Assembly: GCA_947258825.1 (NCBI GenBank)
Contig: CAMYJX010000015.1
Span: 24,798 to 59,576, forward strand
Source of the DNA: an uncultured Pseudomonadales bacterium
GTDB lineage: Bacteria > Pseudomonadota > Gammaproteobacteria > Pseudomonadales > Azotimanducaceae
DNA length: 34,779 nucleotides
Reading direction: 5' to 3'
In this document: piece by piece, positions 1 through 6,532 of the stretch
Position numbering within the stretch: the stretch's first letter is position 1
How the letters are laid out: every line of letters begins with the position of its first letter
Notes under the pieces: generated by a model
What the model saw: the letters and a program-made list of their open reading frames with translations, nothing else
Databases searched by the model: none
Told to the model about the DNA's origin: nothing
Made by a program: the position numbers and the translations under genes

Positions 1-372
1 AAGCGTTGTCTCATCTTCTCCCAGCAGCCCGCGCAGGCTGTAGCTGTTGCCTTTGGCCTGCAGGAGACGGTCTTCGTGAATCCCTCCCGCCTGGCTGATG
101 GTGCCGTCAGCCGGACACAGCAGTGCCCGGGGATCCGCATCCGGGGGCCGCGCATCCGGTTGCAACGCGCGGGTGAAAAAGTCGTTGAAGCACGGGTAGT
201 CGTCGAGGTTTTGCCGTTCGGCCTCCGCCATGTCGACCTGGTAGATGCGGGCAAACGCGTGAATGAAGGGCCGTTTGATCCATGAAGCCTGGGAGCTCGC
301 GAGTCGGCCCGTGATCCGGGACAGCGTGTGATGAGGCAGCAGACGCTGCAGCGCGGCGAGCGCCTCACTCAT
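1..372 (-). CDS. psd: Phosphatidylserine decarboxylase, N-terminal part (runs off the window)
   Basis: Converts phosphatidylserine to phosphatidylethanolamine at the inner membrane. The complement of 372 to 1 reads 124 codons without a stop. It starts [18 protein letters not shown], followed by the family blocks YPCFNDFFTRAL (about residues 59-70), LLCPADGTISQAG and LQAKGNSYSLRGLLG. These match the N-terminal beta-chain region of proteobacterial Psd. The catalytic residues and the C-terminal self-cleavage (LGST-type) site lie beyond the window edge and cannot be checked. The ATG overlaps the TGA of the upstream rhodanese gene (ATGA at 369-372), so the two are probably translationally coupled in one minus-strand operon. 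The pairing of rhodanese and psd next to orn is typical of Pseudomonas-like gammaproteobacteria. Confidence 0.93.
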   Translation of the reverse strand, partial: MSEALAALQRLLPHHTLSRITGRLASSQASWIKRPFIHAFARIYQVDMAEAERQNLDDYPCFNDFFTRALQPDARPPDADPRALLCPADGTISQAGGIHEDRLLQAKGNSYSLRGLLGEDETTL

Positions 373-1175
373 GGCCCGCTCGCCACCGGCGTGTCTTCCC
401 GGTTGCCCCACTCGGCCCAGGAGCCGTGAAAGGCGCGTAGGCGCGGAAAACCAAGCAGCCGGCCTACCAGATAGGATAACCCGGAGCGATGATGGGTCTG
501 GCAGTGGGTGATAACGCTCTTCTCACCGTCGATGCCGTGGGCATTCAAAAGCGCCTCCAGATTTTCGACCAGGCGCAGCTGCCTGGCGGGATCCTTGAGC
601 GCCATCCAGTCAAGATTGACCGCGCCCGGTATGTGCCCGGCGCGGCGAGACCCTGATTTCAAACCGGCAAACTCTTCGGCGGAGCGTACGTCCCAGATCA
701 GCTGGCCGGGGTCGTCAATGGCCCGCAGCACGTCCTCCACTTCAGCGACCGGTGACAGATCCAGCTGCAGGGCAACGGAGGTTGGGGCGACGCTGGCGGC
801 CTCGCCGGAGGCCAGCGGCAGCCCAGCCCCGTGCCAGGCGTGGATCCCGCCGTTCAGGTAGGACCAGTTCCGGTGACCGATGATGTCGAGAGTCCAGATG
901 AAGCGGCCAGCCCAGCCGCCGCCCTCGTCATCGTAGACCACCATGTGTTGCTCTGGTTGGTAGCCGATAGCAGAAAAAAGCCGCTCCAGTCGGGCCTGGT
1001 CGGGCAACCGCCCGGTCGCTGGAGGCGTTCCCGCAACCAGGTCCGCTGGCGTGACCAGCAGGGCGCCGGGCAGATGGGCCTGGGCGAAGGCGATTGGGTC
1101 TGCGACGTGGATCATCAGCAGTTCGTCTCTGGAGCCGTTGGCCAGGTCTTCGGGTTCAATCAGTTTGGGCAGCAA
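369..1175 (-). CDS. Two-domain rhodanese / thiosulfate (or 3-mercaptopyruvate) sulfurtransferase
   Basis: Transfers sulfane sulfur from thiosulfate or a similar donor to a thiophilic acceptor; the true substrate is unknown. Counting from TTG at 1175 gives 268 aa with two rhodanese folds. The N-terminal inactive domain contains [16 protein letters not shown]. The C-terminal domain contains [24 protein letters not shown] and the active-site loop [11 protein letters not shown] with the persulfide cysteine near residue 225. The frame stays open upstream to about 1589, but that part crosses a MITE-like element and the orn gene, so it is not native. TTG 1175 is preferred because it starts just before the family block [10 protein letters not shown] and has AGAGG about 10 nt upstream, which lies inside the element. 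An ATG at 1280 would add 35 element-encoded residues. The gene overlaps psd by 4 bp. Confidence 0.88.
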   Translation of the reverse strand: MLPKLIEPEDLANGSRDELLMIHVADPIAFAQAHLPGALLVTPADLVAGTPPATGRLPDQARLERLFSAIGYQPEQHMVVYDDEGGGWAGRFIWTLDIIGHRNWSYLNGGIHAWHGAGLPLASGEAASVAPTSVALQLDLSPVAEVEDVLRAIDDPGQLIWDVRSAEEFAGLKSGSRRAGHIPGAVNLDWMALKDPARQLRLVENLEALLNAHGIDGEKSVITHCQTHHRSGLSYLVGRLLGFPRLRAFHGSWAEWGNREDTPVASGP

Positions 1176-1181
1176 CGCTAG

Positions 1182-1302
1182 GGAACCTCTGATTAATTCT
1201 TGCTTGCTCAGCGCAAGTTTACGGGGTCTTGGGCAAGGCGCGCTTCGCCGGCAATGTAGGTCACCTTGCCAAGAAAGCATTCGAGAATTAATCAGAGGTT
1301 CC
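1182..1302. mobile_element. MITE-like element with perfect terminal inverted repeats and CTAG flanks
   Basis: A 121-bp segment bounded by perfect inverted repeats: GGAACCTCTGATTAATTCT at 1182-1200 and its exact complement at 1284-1302. Both outer borders carry CTAG (1178-1181 and 1303-1306), which fits a 4-bp YTAR-type target duplication as made by the IS5 group. The interior has a second imperfect inverted repeat, CTTGGGCAAGG against CCTTGCCAAG, so the whole element could fold into a long hairpin. It has no room for a transposase and would need one in trans. The family assignment is inference from end structure and target only. It separates the rhodanese (minus) from orn (plus) and touches the 5' end of both control regions. 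Confidence 0.85.
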
Positions 1303-1307
1303 CTAGG

Positions 1308-1338
1308 TTCTCGAAAGCGGCGGGGAAGCAGGTATAGT
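1308..1338 (+). promoter_or_regulatory. Possible orn promoter (-10 TATAGT)
   Basis: TATAGT at 1333-1338 is the best -10 box ahead of the orn start. The -35 side is weak: TTCTCG at 1308-1313 with a long 19-bp spacer. It lies directly next to the right end of the MITE-like element (1306), so the insertion may have replaced the original -35 region. Sequence match only. Confidence 0.3.
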
Positions 1339-1425
1339 AGCCCACCGGGCGGGAACTTTTCGCCTTCGTTCACCGCCCGGACTTCGGGTCGGATCACTTT
1401 CACCAGCTGCCGCCAGGAGACACCA

Positions 1426-1977
1426 TTGCCTTCGAATCTGGTCTGGATGGATCTCGAGATGACGGGCTTGGACCCGGAAAAAGAACGCATCATTGAAATG
1501 GCCACCATCATCACGGACAGCGAGCTGAACGTTCTGGCGGAAGGCCCGGTCCTGGCGATACAACAGCCGGAGTCGCTGCTGGAGGCCATGGACGACTGGA
1601 ATCAGAGTCACCACAGCGCCTCGGGCCTGCTGGAGCGGGTGCGAGCGAGCCGGGTCTCCGAGCGGGAAGCCGAGGCGACAACCCTGGCGTTCCTGGAGCA
1701 GCATCTCGCCAAGAAGCAGGCGCCCCTTTGTGGCAATACCATCTGGCAGGACCGACGCTTCCTCAACCGCTACATGCCCGAGCTGGAGGATTACCTGCAC
1801 TATCGGATGATCGACGTCAGCAGCATCAAAGAGCTGATACATCGGTGGCGGCCGGATCTCGTGGCCGGGTTTTCCAAAAAGAATGAGCACACGGCGCTGG
1901 CGGATATCAACGAGTCCATCGAAGAGCTTCGCTATTACCGTAAGCACTTCATTCGCAGCGAAGCCCCGAGCAGCTGA
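1426..1977 (+). CDS. orn: Oligoribonuclease (3'-to-5' exoribonuclease)
   Basis: DEDD-family exonuclease that degrades short RNAs (2-5 nt), including pGpG, completing mRNA decay and cyclic-di-GMP turnover in the cytoplasm. The 183-aa product starts with (TTG)[20 protein letters not shown]. This gives the ExoI DxE motif (MDLEMTGLD), an ExoII region around [16 protein letters not shown], and ExoIII near the C-terminus with [15 protein letters not shown] (H and D catalytic). Length agrees with the usual 180 aa. TTG 1426 is chosen because AGGAG at 1414-1418 is well placed and the protein begins exactly where family members begin; a longer open frame upstream crosses the MITE. The gene converges with queG, stops 31 bp apart. 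rsgA, which often follows orn's neighbourhood, is absent. Confidence 0.96.
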   Translation: MPSNLVWMDLEMTGLDPEKERIIEMATIITDSELNVLAEGPVLAIQQPESLLEAMDDWNQSHHSASGLLERVRASRVSEREAEATTLAFLEQHLAKKQAPLCGNTIWQDRRFLNRYMPELEDYLHYRMIDVSSIKELIHRWRPDLVAGFSKKNEHTALADINESIEELRYYRKHFIRSEAPSS

Positions 1978-1996
1978 TCGAGTTCCGTTCAGGGTT

Positions 1997-2032
1997 CAGG
2001 CCGACCTGTCAGGCCGACCTGTCAGGCCGACC
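1997..2032. repeat. 13-bp tandem repeat (2.8 copies) at the queG 3' end
   Basis: The unit CAGGCCGACCTGT is repeated at 1997-2009 and 2010-2022, with a partial third copy at 2023-2032. The queG stop codon (complement of 2009-2011) sits at the boundary of two units, so a change in unit number would change the QueG C-terminus or the gap to orn. Confidence 0.85.
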
Positions 2033-3079
2033 CTCCAGGCGGTCGATAGCCCATTGAAGGTGCTCCCGCAGCAGCGCAGGCGCGCCATCGAGTCGAAGAT
2101 GGAGCGCCGCCAGCACCTCGGGTGACGGGGAACCGTTGCCCAGCGCAACCGCCAGATTGCGCTGCCACTGCTGGAAATTGATGCGACGAATGGCTGAACC
2201 GCGGGTCCGCTCCAGGAATTCTGCTTCCGTCCATTGGAACAGCGCCAGCAGCTGGGCCTGATCCAGCCCGTGTCGGGGGCTAAAGTCCACCTCCAGCGTG
2301 TCCGGCGCCTCTCGGTTCCAGGGGCAGTAAAGCTGGCAGTCGTCGCAGCCGAAGACCCGATTACCCATCGGTGCTCGCAGAGCCTCGGGGATGCTGCCCT
2401 GGTGCTCGATGGTCAGGTAAGAAATGCAGCGTCGGGCATCGAGCCGATGGGGCGCCACGATGGCCTGGGTCGGGCAAACGGTCATGCAGGCGCGGCAGTT
2501 GCCGCACCCGTTGTCGGTGGTCGGTTCGTCCGCCGGCAGCGGCAGATTGGTGTAAATCTCGCCCAGGAAGAACCAGGAGCCGGCTTCACGGTTGAGCAGC
2601 AGGGTGTGCTTGCCGATCCAGCCCAGCCCAGCCTTTTCCGCCAGCGCTTTTTCCAGCACGGGCGCGGAATCGGTAAAGGCGCGGTAACGACCGTCTACCC
2701 GGGCGGCGGCCGCGTCTATGCGTCTGCCCAGCAGGGCGAGGCGTCGACGCACGACCTTGTGATAGTCACGCCCCAAGGCGTAACGGGAGACGTAGCCTTT
2801 GTCGGGGCTCTTCAGAACAGCAATGGGATCGTCGTCTGGCGGCCGGTAGTTCATGCGGGCAACGATGACCCTGCAGGTGTCCGCTTCCAGCAGGGCGGGG
2901 TCCAGGCGTTTGTCCAGGTTCCGGGCCATGTAGGACATCTCGCCGTGGTGGCCGGCCGCGAGCCATTCCGTCAGCTTCGATCGATACGCGGACAGGTCGG
3001 TATCGGTAACGCCCACCTGCTGGAAGCCCAGTTCCAGGCCCCATCCCTTGATCTGTTCTGCCAGGGATTCGAGGTTCAA
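2009..3079 (-). CDS. queG: Epoxyqueuosine reductase
   Basis: Catalyses the last step of tRNA queuosine synthesis, reducing epoxyqueuosine to queuosine with cobalamin and two [4Fe-4S] clusters. The 356-aa protein shows the cluster motifs CGNCRACMTVCP (Cys 192, 195, 198, 202) and CDDCQLYCP (Cys 245, 248, 252), plus the conserved FTDSAPVLEK block with the candidate catalytic Asp near residue 137 and GLGWIGKHTLL at about 151-161. E. coli QueG is 379 aa, so this is full length. The start is TTG at 3079 (MNLESLAEQI); an in-frame TGA lies two codons upstream and no better start is seen. It is divergent from nnr and convergent with orn. In many gammaproteobacteria queG sits exactly here, between orn and nnr. 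Confidence 0.95.
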   Translation of the reverse strand: MNLESLAEQIKGWGLELGFQQVGVTDTDLSAYRSKLTEWLAAGHHGEMSYMARNLDKRLDPALLEADTCRVIVARMNYRPPDDDPIAVLKSPDKGYVSRYALGRDYHKVVRRRLALLGRRIDAAAARVDGRYRAFTDSAPVLEKALAEKAGLGWIGKHTLLLNREAGSWFFLGEIYTNLPLPADEPTTDNGCGNCRACMTVCPTQAIVAPHRLDARRCISYLTIEHQGSIPEALRAPMGNRVFGCDDCQLYCPWNREAPDTLEVDFSPRHGLDQAQLLALFQWTEAEFLERTRGSAIRRINFQQWQRNLAVALGNGSPSPEVLAALHLRLDGAPALLREHLQWAIDRLEGRPDRSA

Positions 3080-3113
3080 GATTCAGCGTTCCAATGTCCC
3101 TGCATCTCATCAG

Positions 3114-3119
3114 TATAAT
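3114..3119 (+). promoter_or_regulatory. -10 box TATAAT for the nnr-tsaE-amidase-mutL-miaA run
   Basis: A perfect TATAAT lies 55 bp upstream of the nnr ATG in the queG/nnr divergent gap. No good -35 box is seen at 16-19 bp (best is TTCCAA at 3089-3094). Likely the promoter for the downstream block, by position. Confidence 0.4.
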
Positions 3120-3173
3120 GGCCAGATCCAGAGCGGTCGCAGCATTGCGATCGCGGAACGCGCGTCGCGGAAG

Positions 3174-4760
3174 ATGCGTGCGAATTGCAGGAGCGCGGCT
3201 CTGATTCAACTATACACAGCGGCCCAGTGCCGGGAACTCGATCGGCTGGCCATTGAAGATTACGGCATGCCGGGGTTTACGCTCATGATGCGGGCCGGCC
3301 AGGCCGCGTTTCGACAGCTGATCCAGCGTTGGCCCGAGGCGCTGAGGCTTGCCGTTTTTTGCGGTAAGGGTAACAACGCGGGCGACGGCTATATCGTTGC
3401 CGGGCTCGCCCGGGAAACGGGCATGACGGTTGAGCTGGTGCAGCTGGGCGATCCTGCCGATCTGCGGGGAGACGCGGCCCGTGCTCGCGACTGGGCACTG
3501 GAGCGTGACGTGGTCATCGGACAGGGTCCCCTGCAGCACAGGGCCGACGGTCGCGTCGCCGCCGACGTCATCGTTGACGCGCTGCTTGGCACGGGGCTCA
3601 CGGGTTCGGTGCGTGAGCCTTACGCGGCGACGATAGGTGCCATCAACGCGACTTCCACCCCCGTCCTGGCTCTGGACATACCCTCAGGGGTCGATGCGGA
3701 TACCGGCGGCGTGCTGGGCACCGCGGTGATGGCCGAACTCACGGTCACGTTCATCGGCCGCAAGATCGGCCTATACACGGGCGCAGGTTTGGATTGTCGT
3801 GGCGAACGGGCGTATGCCGATCTTGGCGTTCCTTCGGCGGTATTCCGTCGCCTCGACGGCTGCCGGCTCTTATCCTTCCCGGGGCTCGTGGCGCCCTACC
3901 GGCTGCCGGAGCGCAATGCGAACGTCTACAAGCAGGTGCTGGGCCACATCGCCGTGGTGGGCGGAGACGTGAATATGGGCGGCGCGCCCATCATGGCTGC
4001 GGAGGCAGCACTTCGGGTCGGTGCGGGCATGGTGACCATGATTACCCGGGGCGCCCATCGACCTGGGGTGCTGGCTCGTCGGCCAGAGATCATGGTGGCG
4101 GATGCCGATGACGCCGAACAGCGTCAGGCTGCCTTTCAGCGGGCCAGCTGCCTGGTGGTAGGGCCGGGTCTGGGCACTGCCAGCTGGGGGGAGAAGCTGC
4201 TGCGTGAAGCTCTGGCTCAGGGTAAACCTGCGGTTCTGGATGCGGACGGTTTGAATCTGTTTGCGATACGGAATCTGAACGCCACGGGGCCGCTGATCGT
4301 CACGCCGCATACGGGAGAAGCGGCGCGGTTGCTTGCTCTGGACAGCGACCGGGTTCAGACGGACCGCCTGGCTGCCGCGCTTCAGCTGGCGACTCGGGCC
4401 GGCGGCGTAGCGGTTCTGAAGGGGGCAGGCTCCATTATTGCCACTCAGGCTCAGGTTCAGGCGGGGGGTAATCAGAGTTCGACCGATGTCTCGGCCGCCA
4501 GCCCGGTGCTGCTCGGAATTTGTGGGCATGGCAACCCGGGTATGGCCTCCGCGGGTATGGGCGACGTCCTCAGCGGCGTCATCGCGGGCTGTCTCGCTCA
4601 GGGCCTGGAACCGGCAGCGGCAGCCGTGATGGGGACCTGCCTGCACAGCTACGCGGCGGACCTGGCGGCTGCCGAGACCGGGCAGCGCAGCCTCCTGGCC
4701 ACGGATCTGTTGCCGCAGCTGATTGCGGCGCTGCGTGAACAGGAGCTAGCGGCAAAGTGA
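3174..4760 (+). CDS. nnr: Bifunctional NAD(P)H-hydrate epimerase / ADP-dependent NAD(P)H-hydrate dehydratase
   Basis: Repairs damaged NADH and NADPH hydrates: the N-terminal YjeF domain epimerises R to S forms and the C-terminal ribokinase-like domain dehydrates the S form with ADP. In the 528-aa product the N-terminal half has FCGKGNNAGDGYIVAGLAR and VDALLGTGLTG. The C-terminal half has GHIAVVGGDVNMGGAPIMAA, VVGPGLG, AVLDADGLN, VTPHTGEAARLL, VLKGAGSIIA and the catalytic GMGDVLSG. E. coli Nnr is 515 aa. A slightly long loop (about 25 residues, QAQVQAGGNQSSTDVS and following) sits before the HGNPGMASAGMGDVLSG region. Start ATG 3174 has GCGGAAG close by; a CTG at 3201 with a better placed AGGAG is a less likely alternative. 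The stop overlaps the tsaE GTG. Confidence 0.95.
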   Translation: MRANCRSAALIQLYTAAQCRELDRLAIEDYGMPGFTLMMRAGQAAFRQLIQRWPEALRLAVFCGKGNNAGDGYIVAGLARETGMTVELVQLGDPADLRGDAARARDWALERDVVIGQGPLQHRADGRVAADVIVDALLGTGLTGSVREPYAATIGAINATSTPVLALDIPSGVDADTGGVLGTAVMAELTVTFIGRKIGLYTGAGLDCRGERAYADLGVPSAVFRRLDGCRLLSFPGLVAPYRLPERNANVYKQVLGHIAVVGGDVNMGGAPIMAAEAALRVGAGMVTMITRGAHRPGVLARRPEIMVADADDAEQRQAAFQRASCLVVGPGLGTASWGEKLLREALAQGKPAVLDADGLNLFAIRNLNATGPLIVTPHTGEAARLLALDSDRVQTDRLAAALQLATRAGGVAVLKGAGSIIATQAQVQAGGNQSSTDVSAASPVLLGICGHGNPGMASAGMGDVLSGVIAGCLAQGLEPAAAAVMGTCLHSYAADLAAAETGQRSLLATDLLPQLIAALREQELAAK

Positions 4761-5206
4761 ACGGTTCCAGCGGGTCTTCCCCCAAGACAGCCTCCTGTTA
4801 CCTGGATGGGGAAGAGGCCACGGTCGCCTTCGGACGGGACCTGGCGCAGGAGCTGCCCGCGGACGCCCTGGTGTTTCTGCACGGTCATTTAGGCGCTGGC
4901 AAGACCACCCTCGTGCGCGGCATACTTCGCGGATTGGGGTACGCGGGTCCTGTCAAAAGCCCGACGTACACGCTGCTGGAACCCTACGAGCTGCCCTTGC
5001 GGCAAGTATATCATTTTGATTTTTATCGCATCGTTGACAGCCAGGAGCTTGAGTTCATAGGGATTGATGAATTGATGAGCAGCCACGCGCTGAAGCTGGT
5101 GGAATGGCCGGAGCAGGGGGGAGACCGTCTGCCCGAGGCCGATGTGGAGATATACCTGCACCAGGAGGGTGAGGGTCGACGTCTTGAAGTGGTCAACAAC
5201 CGCTAG
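4757..5206 (+). CDS. tsaE: tRNA threonylcarbamoyladenosine biosynthesis ATPase TsaE
   Basis: ATPase that drives the TsaB-TsaD complex in making t6A37 on ANN-decoding tRNAs. The 149-aa protein has the Walker A loop HGHLGAGKTTLVRG (about residues 41-54), the SPTYTLLEPYE block and HFDFYRI, all standard TsaE signatures. The GTG start at 4757 overlaps the nnr TGA (GTGA), indicating translational coupling. Its 3' end overlaps the likely start of the amidase by about 20 bp. The order nnr-tsaE-amidase-mutL-miaA-hfq matches E. coli and Pseudomonas. Confidence 0.96.
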   Translation: MNGSSGSSPKTASCYLDGEEATVAFGRDLAQELPADALVFLHGHLGAGKTTLVRGILRGLGYAGPVKSPTYTLLEPYELPLRQVYHFDFYRIVDSQELEFIGIDELMSSHALKLVEWPEQGGDRLPEADVEIYLHQEGEGRRLEVVNNR

Positions 5207-6512
5207 CCTGATCCTGCTTCTGGGATGCTGGTCCGTTGCGGACGGTCGGTCCGTCAACGTTCAGCTCGAAGACGTCCGCGTGCATGAGTCTCCTGACCAC
5301 ACCCGGGTTGTCTTCGACACGACGGCCGCCGTGAACTACGAGCTGTTTACGCTAAGCAACCCGGACCGCGTGGTGATCGACCTGAGCAACACCGCGCTGC
5401 GGCCGGATTTTGATCTCGCTACGGTGCCGCCGGGCCGTAAACGAGTGAAGGGTGTGCGCGCGTCCGCCCGTTCTTCCGGCTACCGGGTGGTGCTGGACGT
5501 CGCGATGCCCGTCCGACCGAAAGGCTTTGCCCTCAAACCCCAGTCACCCTATGGCCATCGGTTGGTGGTGGACCTGTTTTCCGAGGCGCCGGCAGCTGAC
5601 GGTTCTGCCGGCGGGTCGCCGGCCGTGGTACCCCGGGACGAGAAGCGACCCATCGTCGTCGCCATCGATGCAGGGCACGGCGGCAAGGATCCCGGTGCGG
5701 TGGGACCGAACCGCGTGCGCGAGAAGACCGTGGTGTTGAGCATAGCCCGCAAGCTGGCGGCGAAGCTCGACGCGGTGCGCGGCTACCGGACGGTTCTGAT
5801 ACGCGATGGCGACTACTACGTGCCCTTGCGTGACCGGAACGTCAAGGCCAGGAATCTTGGCGCGGATCTCTTCATTTCGATACATGCCGATGCGTTCAAG
5901 AGCCCGGAAGTGGCCGGCGCGTCCGTGTTTACGCTTTCGGACCGGGGCGCCTCCAGCGAGACCGCGCGCTGGCTGGCACAGCGGGAGAACAGCTACGAGT
6001 CCATCGGGGGTATCAGCCTGACGGAGCATGACGAGCTGGTAGCGAAGGTGCTGTGGGACATCTCTATGGACGCCAGCCGGTCGGCGAGCATCACTGCGGG
6101 AGAGCGGGTTCTCGATGCTCTGGGCTCCGTTGCGAAGCTTCACAAGAACCGCGTGGAGCAGGCGGGCTTTCTGGTGCTTAAGTCCCCGGATGTGCCATCC
6201 ATCCTGGTGGAGACCGGATTCATATCCAACCCTCGGGACGCGCGGCGCTTGAATACTTCCGACTATCAGGACCGGATAGCATCGGCCGTGGCTGAAGGGG
6301 TTCGCACTTACATGGAAGCCTACGCGCCGCCAGGTACGCTCATTGCCTGGGAGAGAGAGCGGGGTGAGGTTCGCTATACCATCGAGCGGGGTGATACCCT
6401 TTCGGAAATCGCTGCTCGATACGGCACCAGCACGCGACGCATCCGTGAGGCCAACGATCTTCGCGGCGACTCAATCAGGATCGGTCAGACCATTACCATT
6501 CCCGCCGGCTGA
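5184..6512 (+). CDS. N-acetylmuramoyl-L-alanine amidase with AMIN and LysM domains (AmiB/AmiC type)
   Basis: Periplasmic zinc amidase that cuts the bond between N-acetylmuramic acid and L-alanine, splitting septal peptidoglycan during cell separation. From TTG 5184 the product is 442 aa: a signal sequence (KWSTTASLILLLGCWSVADG), an AMIN domain at about 25-132 for septal targeting, the Amidase_3 domain at about 157-378, and one C-terminal LysM at about 396-440. Zinc ligands are His165 (DAGHGG), Glu180 (REKTVV) and His234 (SIHADAF); catalytic Glu343 lies in VETGFISN. TTG 5184 is chosen for GAGGG at 8 nt spacing and because the signal peptide then starts correctly; GTG 5169 is an alternative. 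The start lies inside tsaE. LLGC resembles a lipobox, so lipoprotein export is possible; no twin-arginine motif is visible. Confidence 0.93.
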   Translation: MKWSTTASLILLLGCWSVADGRSVNVQLEDVRVHESPDHTRVVFDTTAAVNYELFTLSNPDRVVIDLSNTALRPDFDLATVPPGRKRVKGVRASARSSGYRVVLDVAMPVRPKGFALKPQSPYGHRLVVDLFSEAPAADGSAGGSPAVVPRDEKRPIVVAIDAGHGGKDPGAVGPNRVREKTVVLSIARKLAAKLDAVRGYRTVLIRDGDYYVPLRDRNVKARNLGADLFISIHADAFKSPEVAGASVFTLSDRGASSETARWLAQRENSYESIGGISLTEHDELVAKVLWDISMDASRSASITAGERVLDALGSVAKLHKNRVEQAGFLVLKSPDVPSILVETGFISNPRDARRLNTSDYQDRIASAVAEGVRTYMEAYAPPGTLIAWERERGEVRYTIERGDTLSEIAARYGTSTRRIREANDLRGDSIRIGQTITIPAG

Positions 6513-6532
6513 GGCCGGTCAGCAGAGACACC

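Noticed and set aside
1051-1425. Open frame extending orn upstream
   Set aside because: It crosses the MITE and the antisense of the rhodanese. TTG 1426 has a good AGGAG and matches the Orn N-terminus.
1176-1589. Long open frame extending the rhodanese to 406 aa
   Set aside because: It crosses the MITE-like element and the antisense of orn. The family N-terminus lies at TTG 1175, and the extra residues have no rhodanese similarity.
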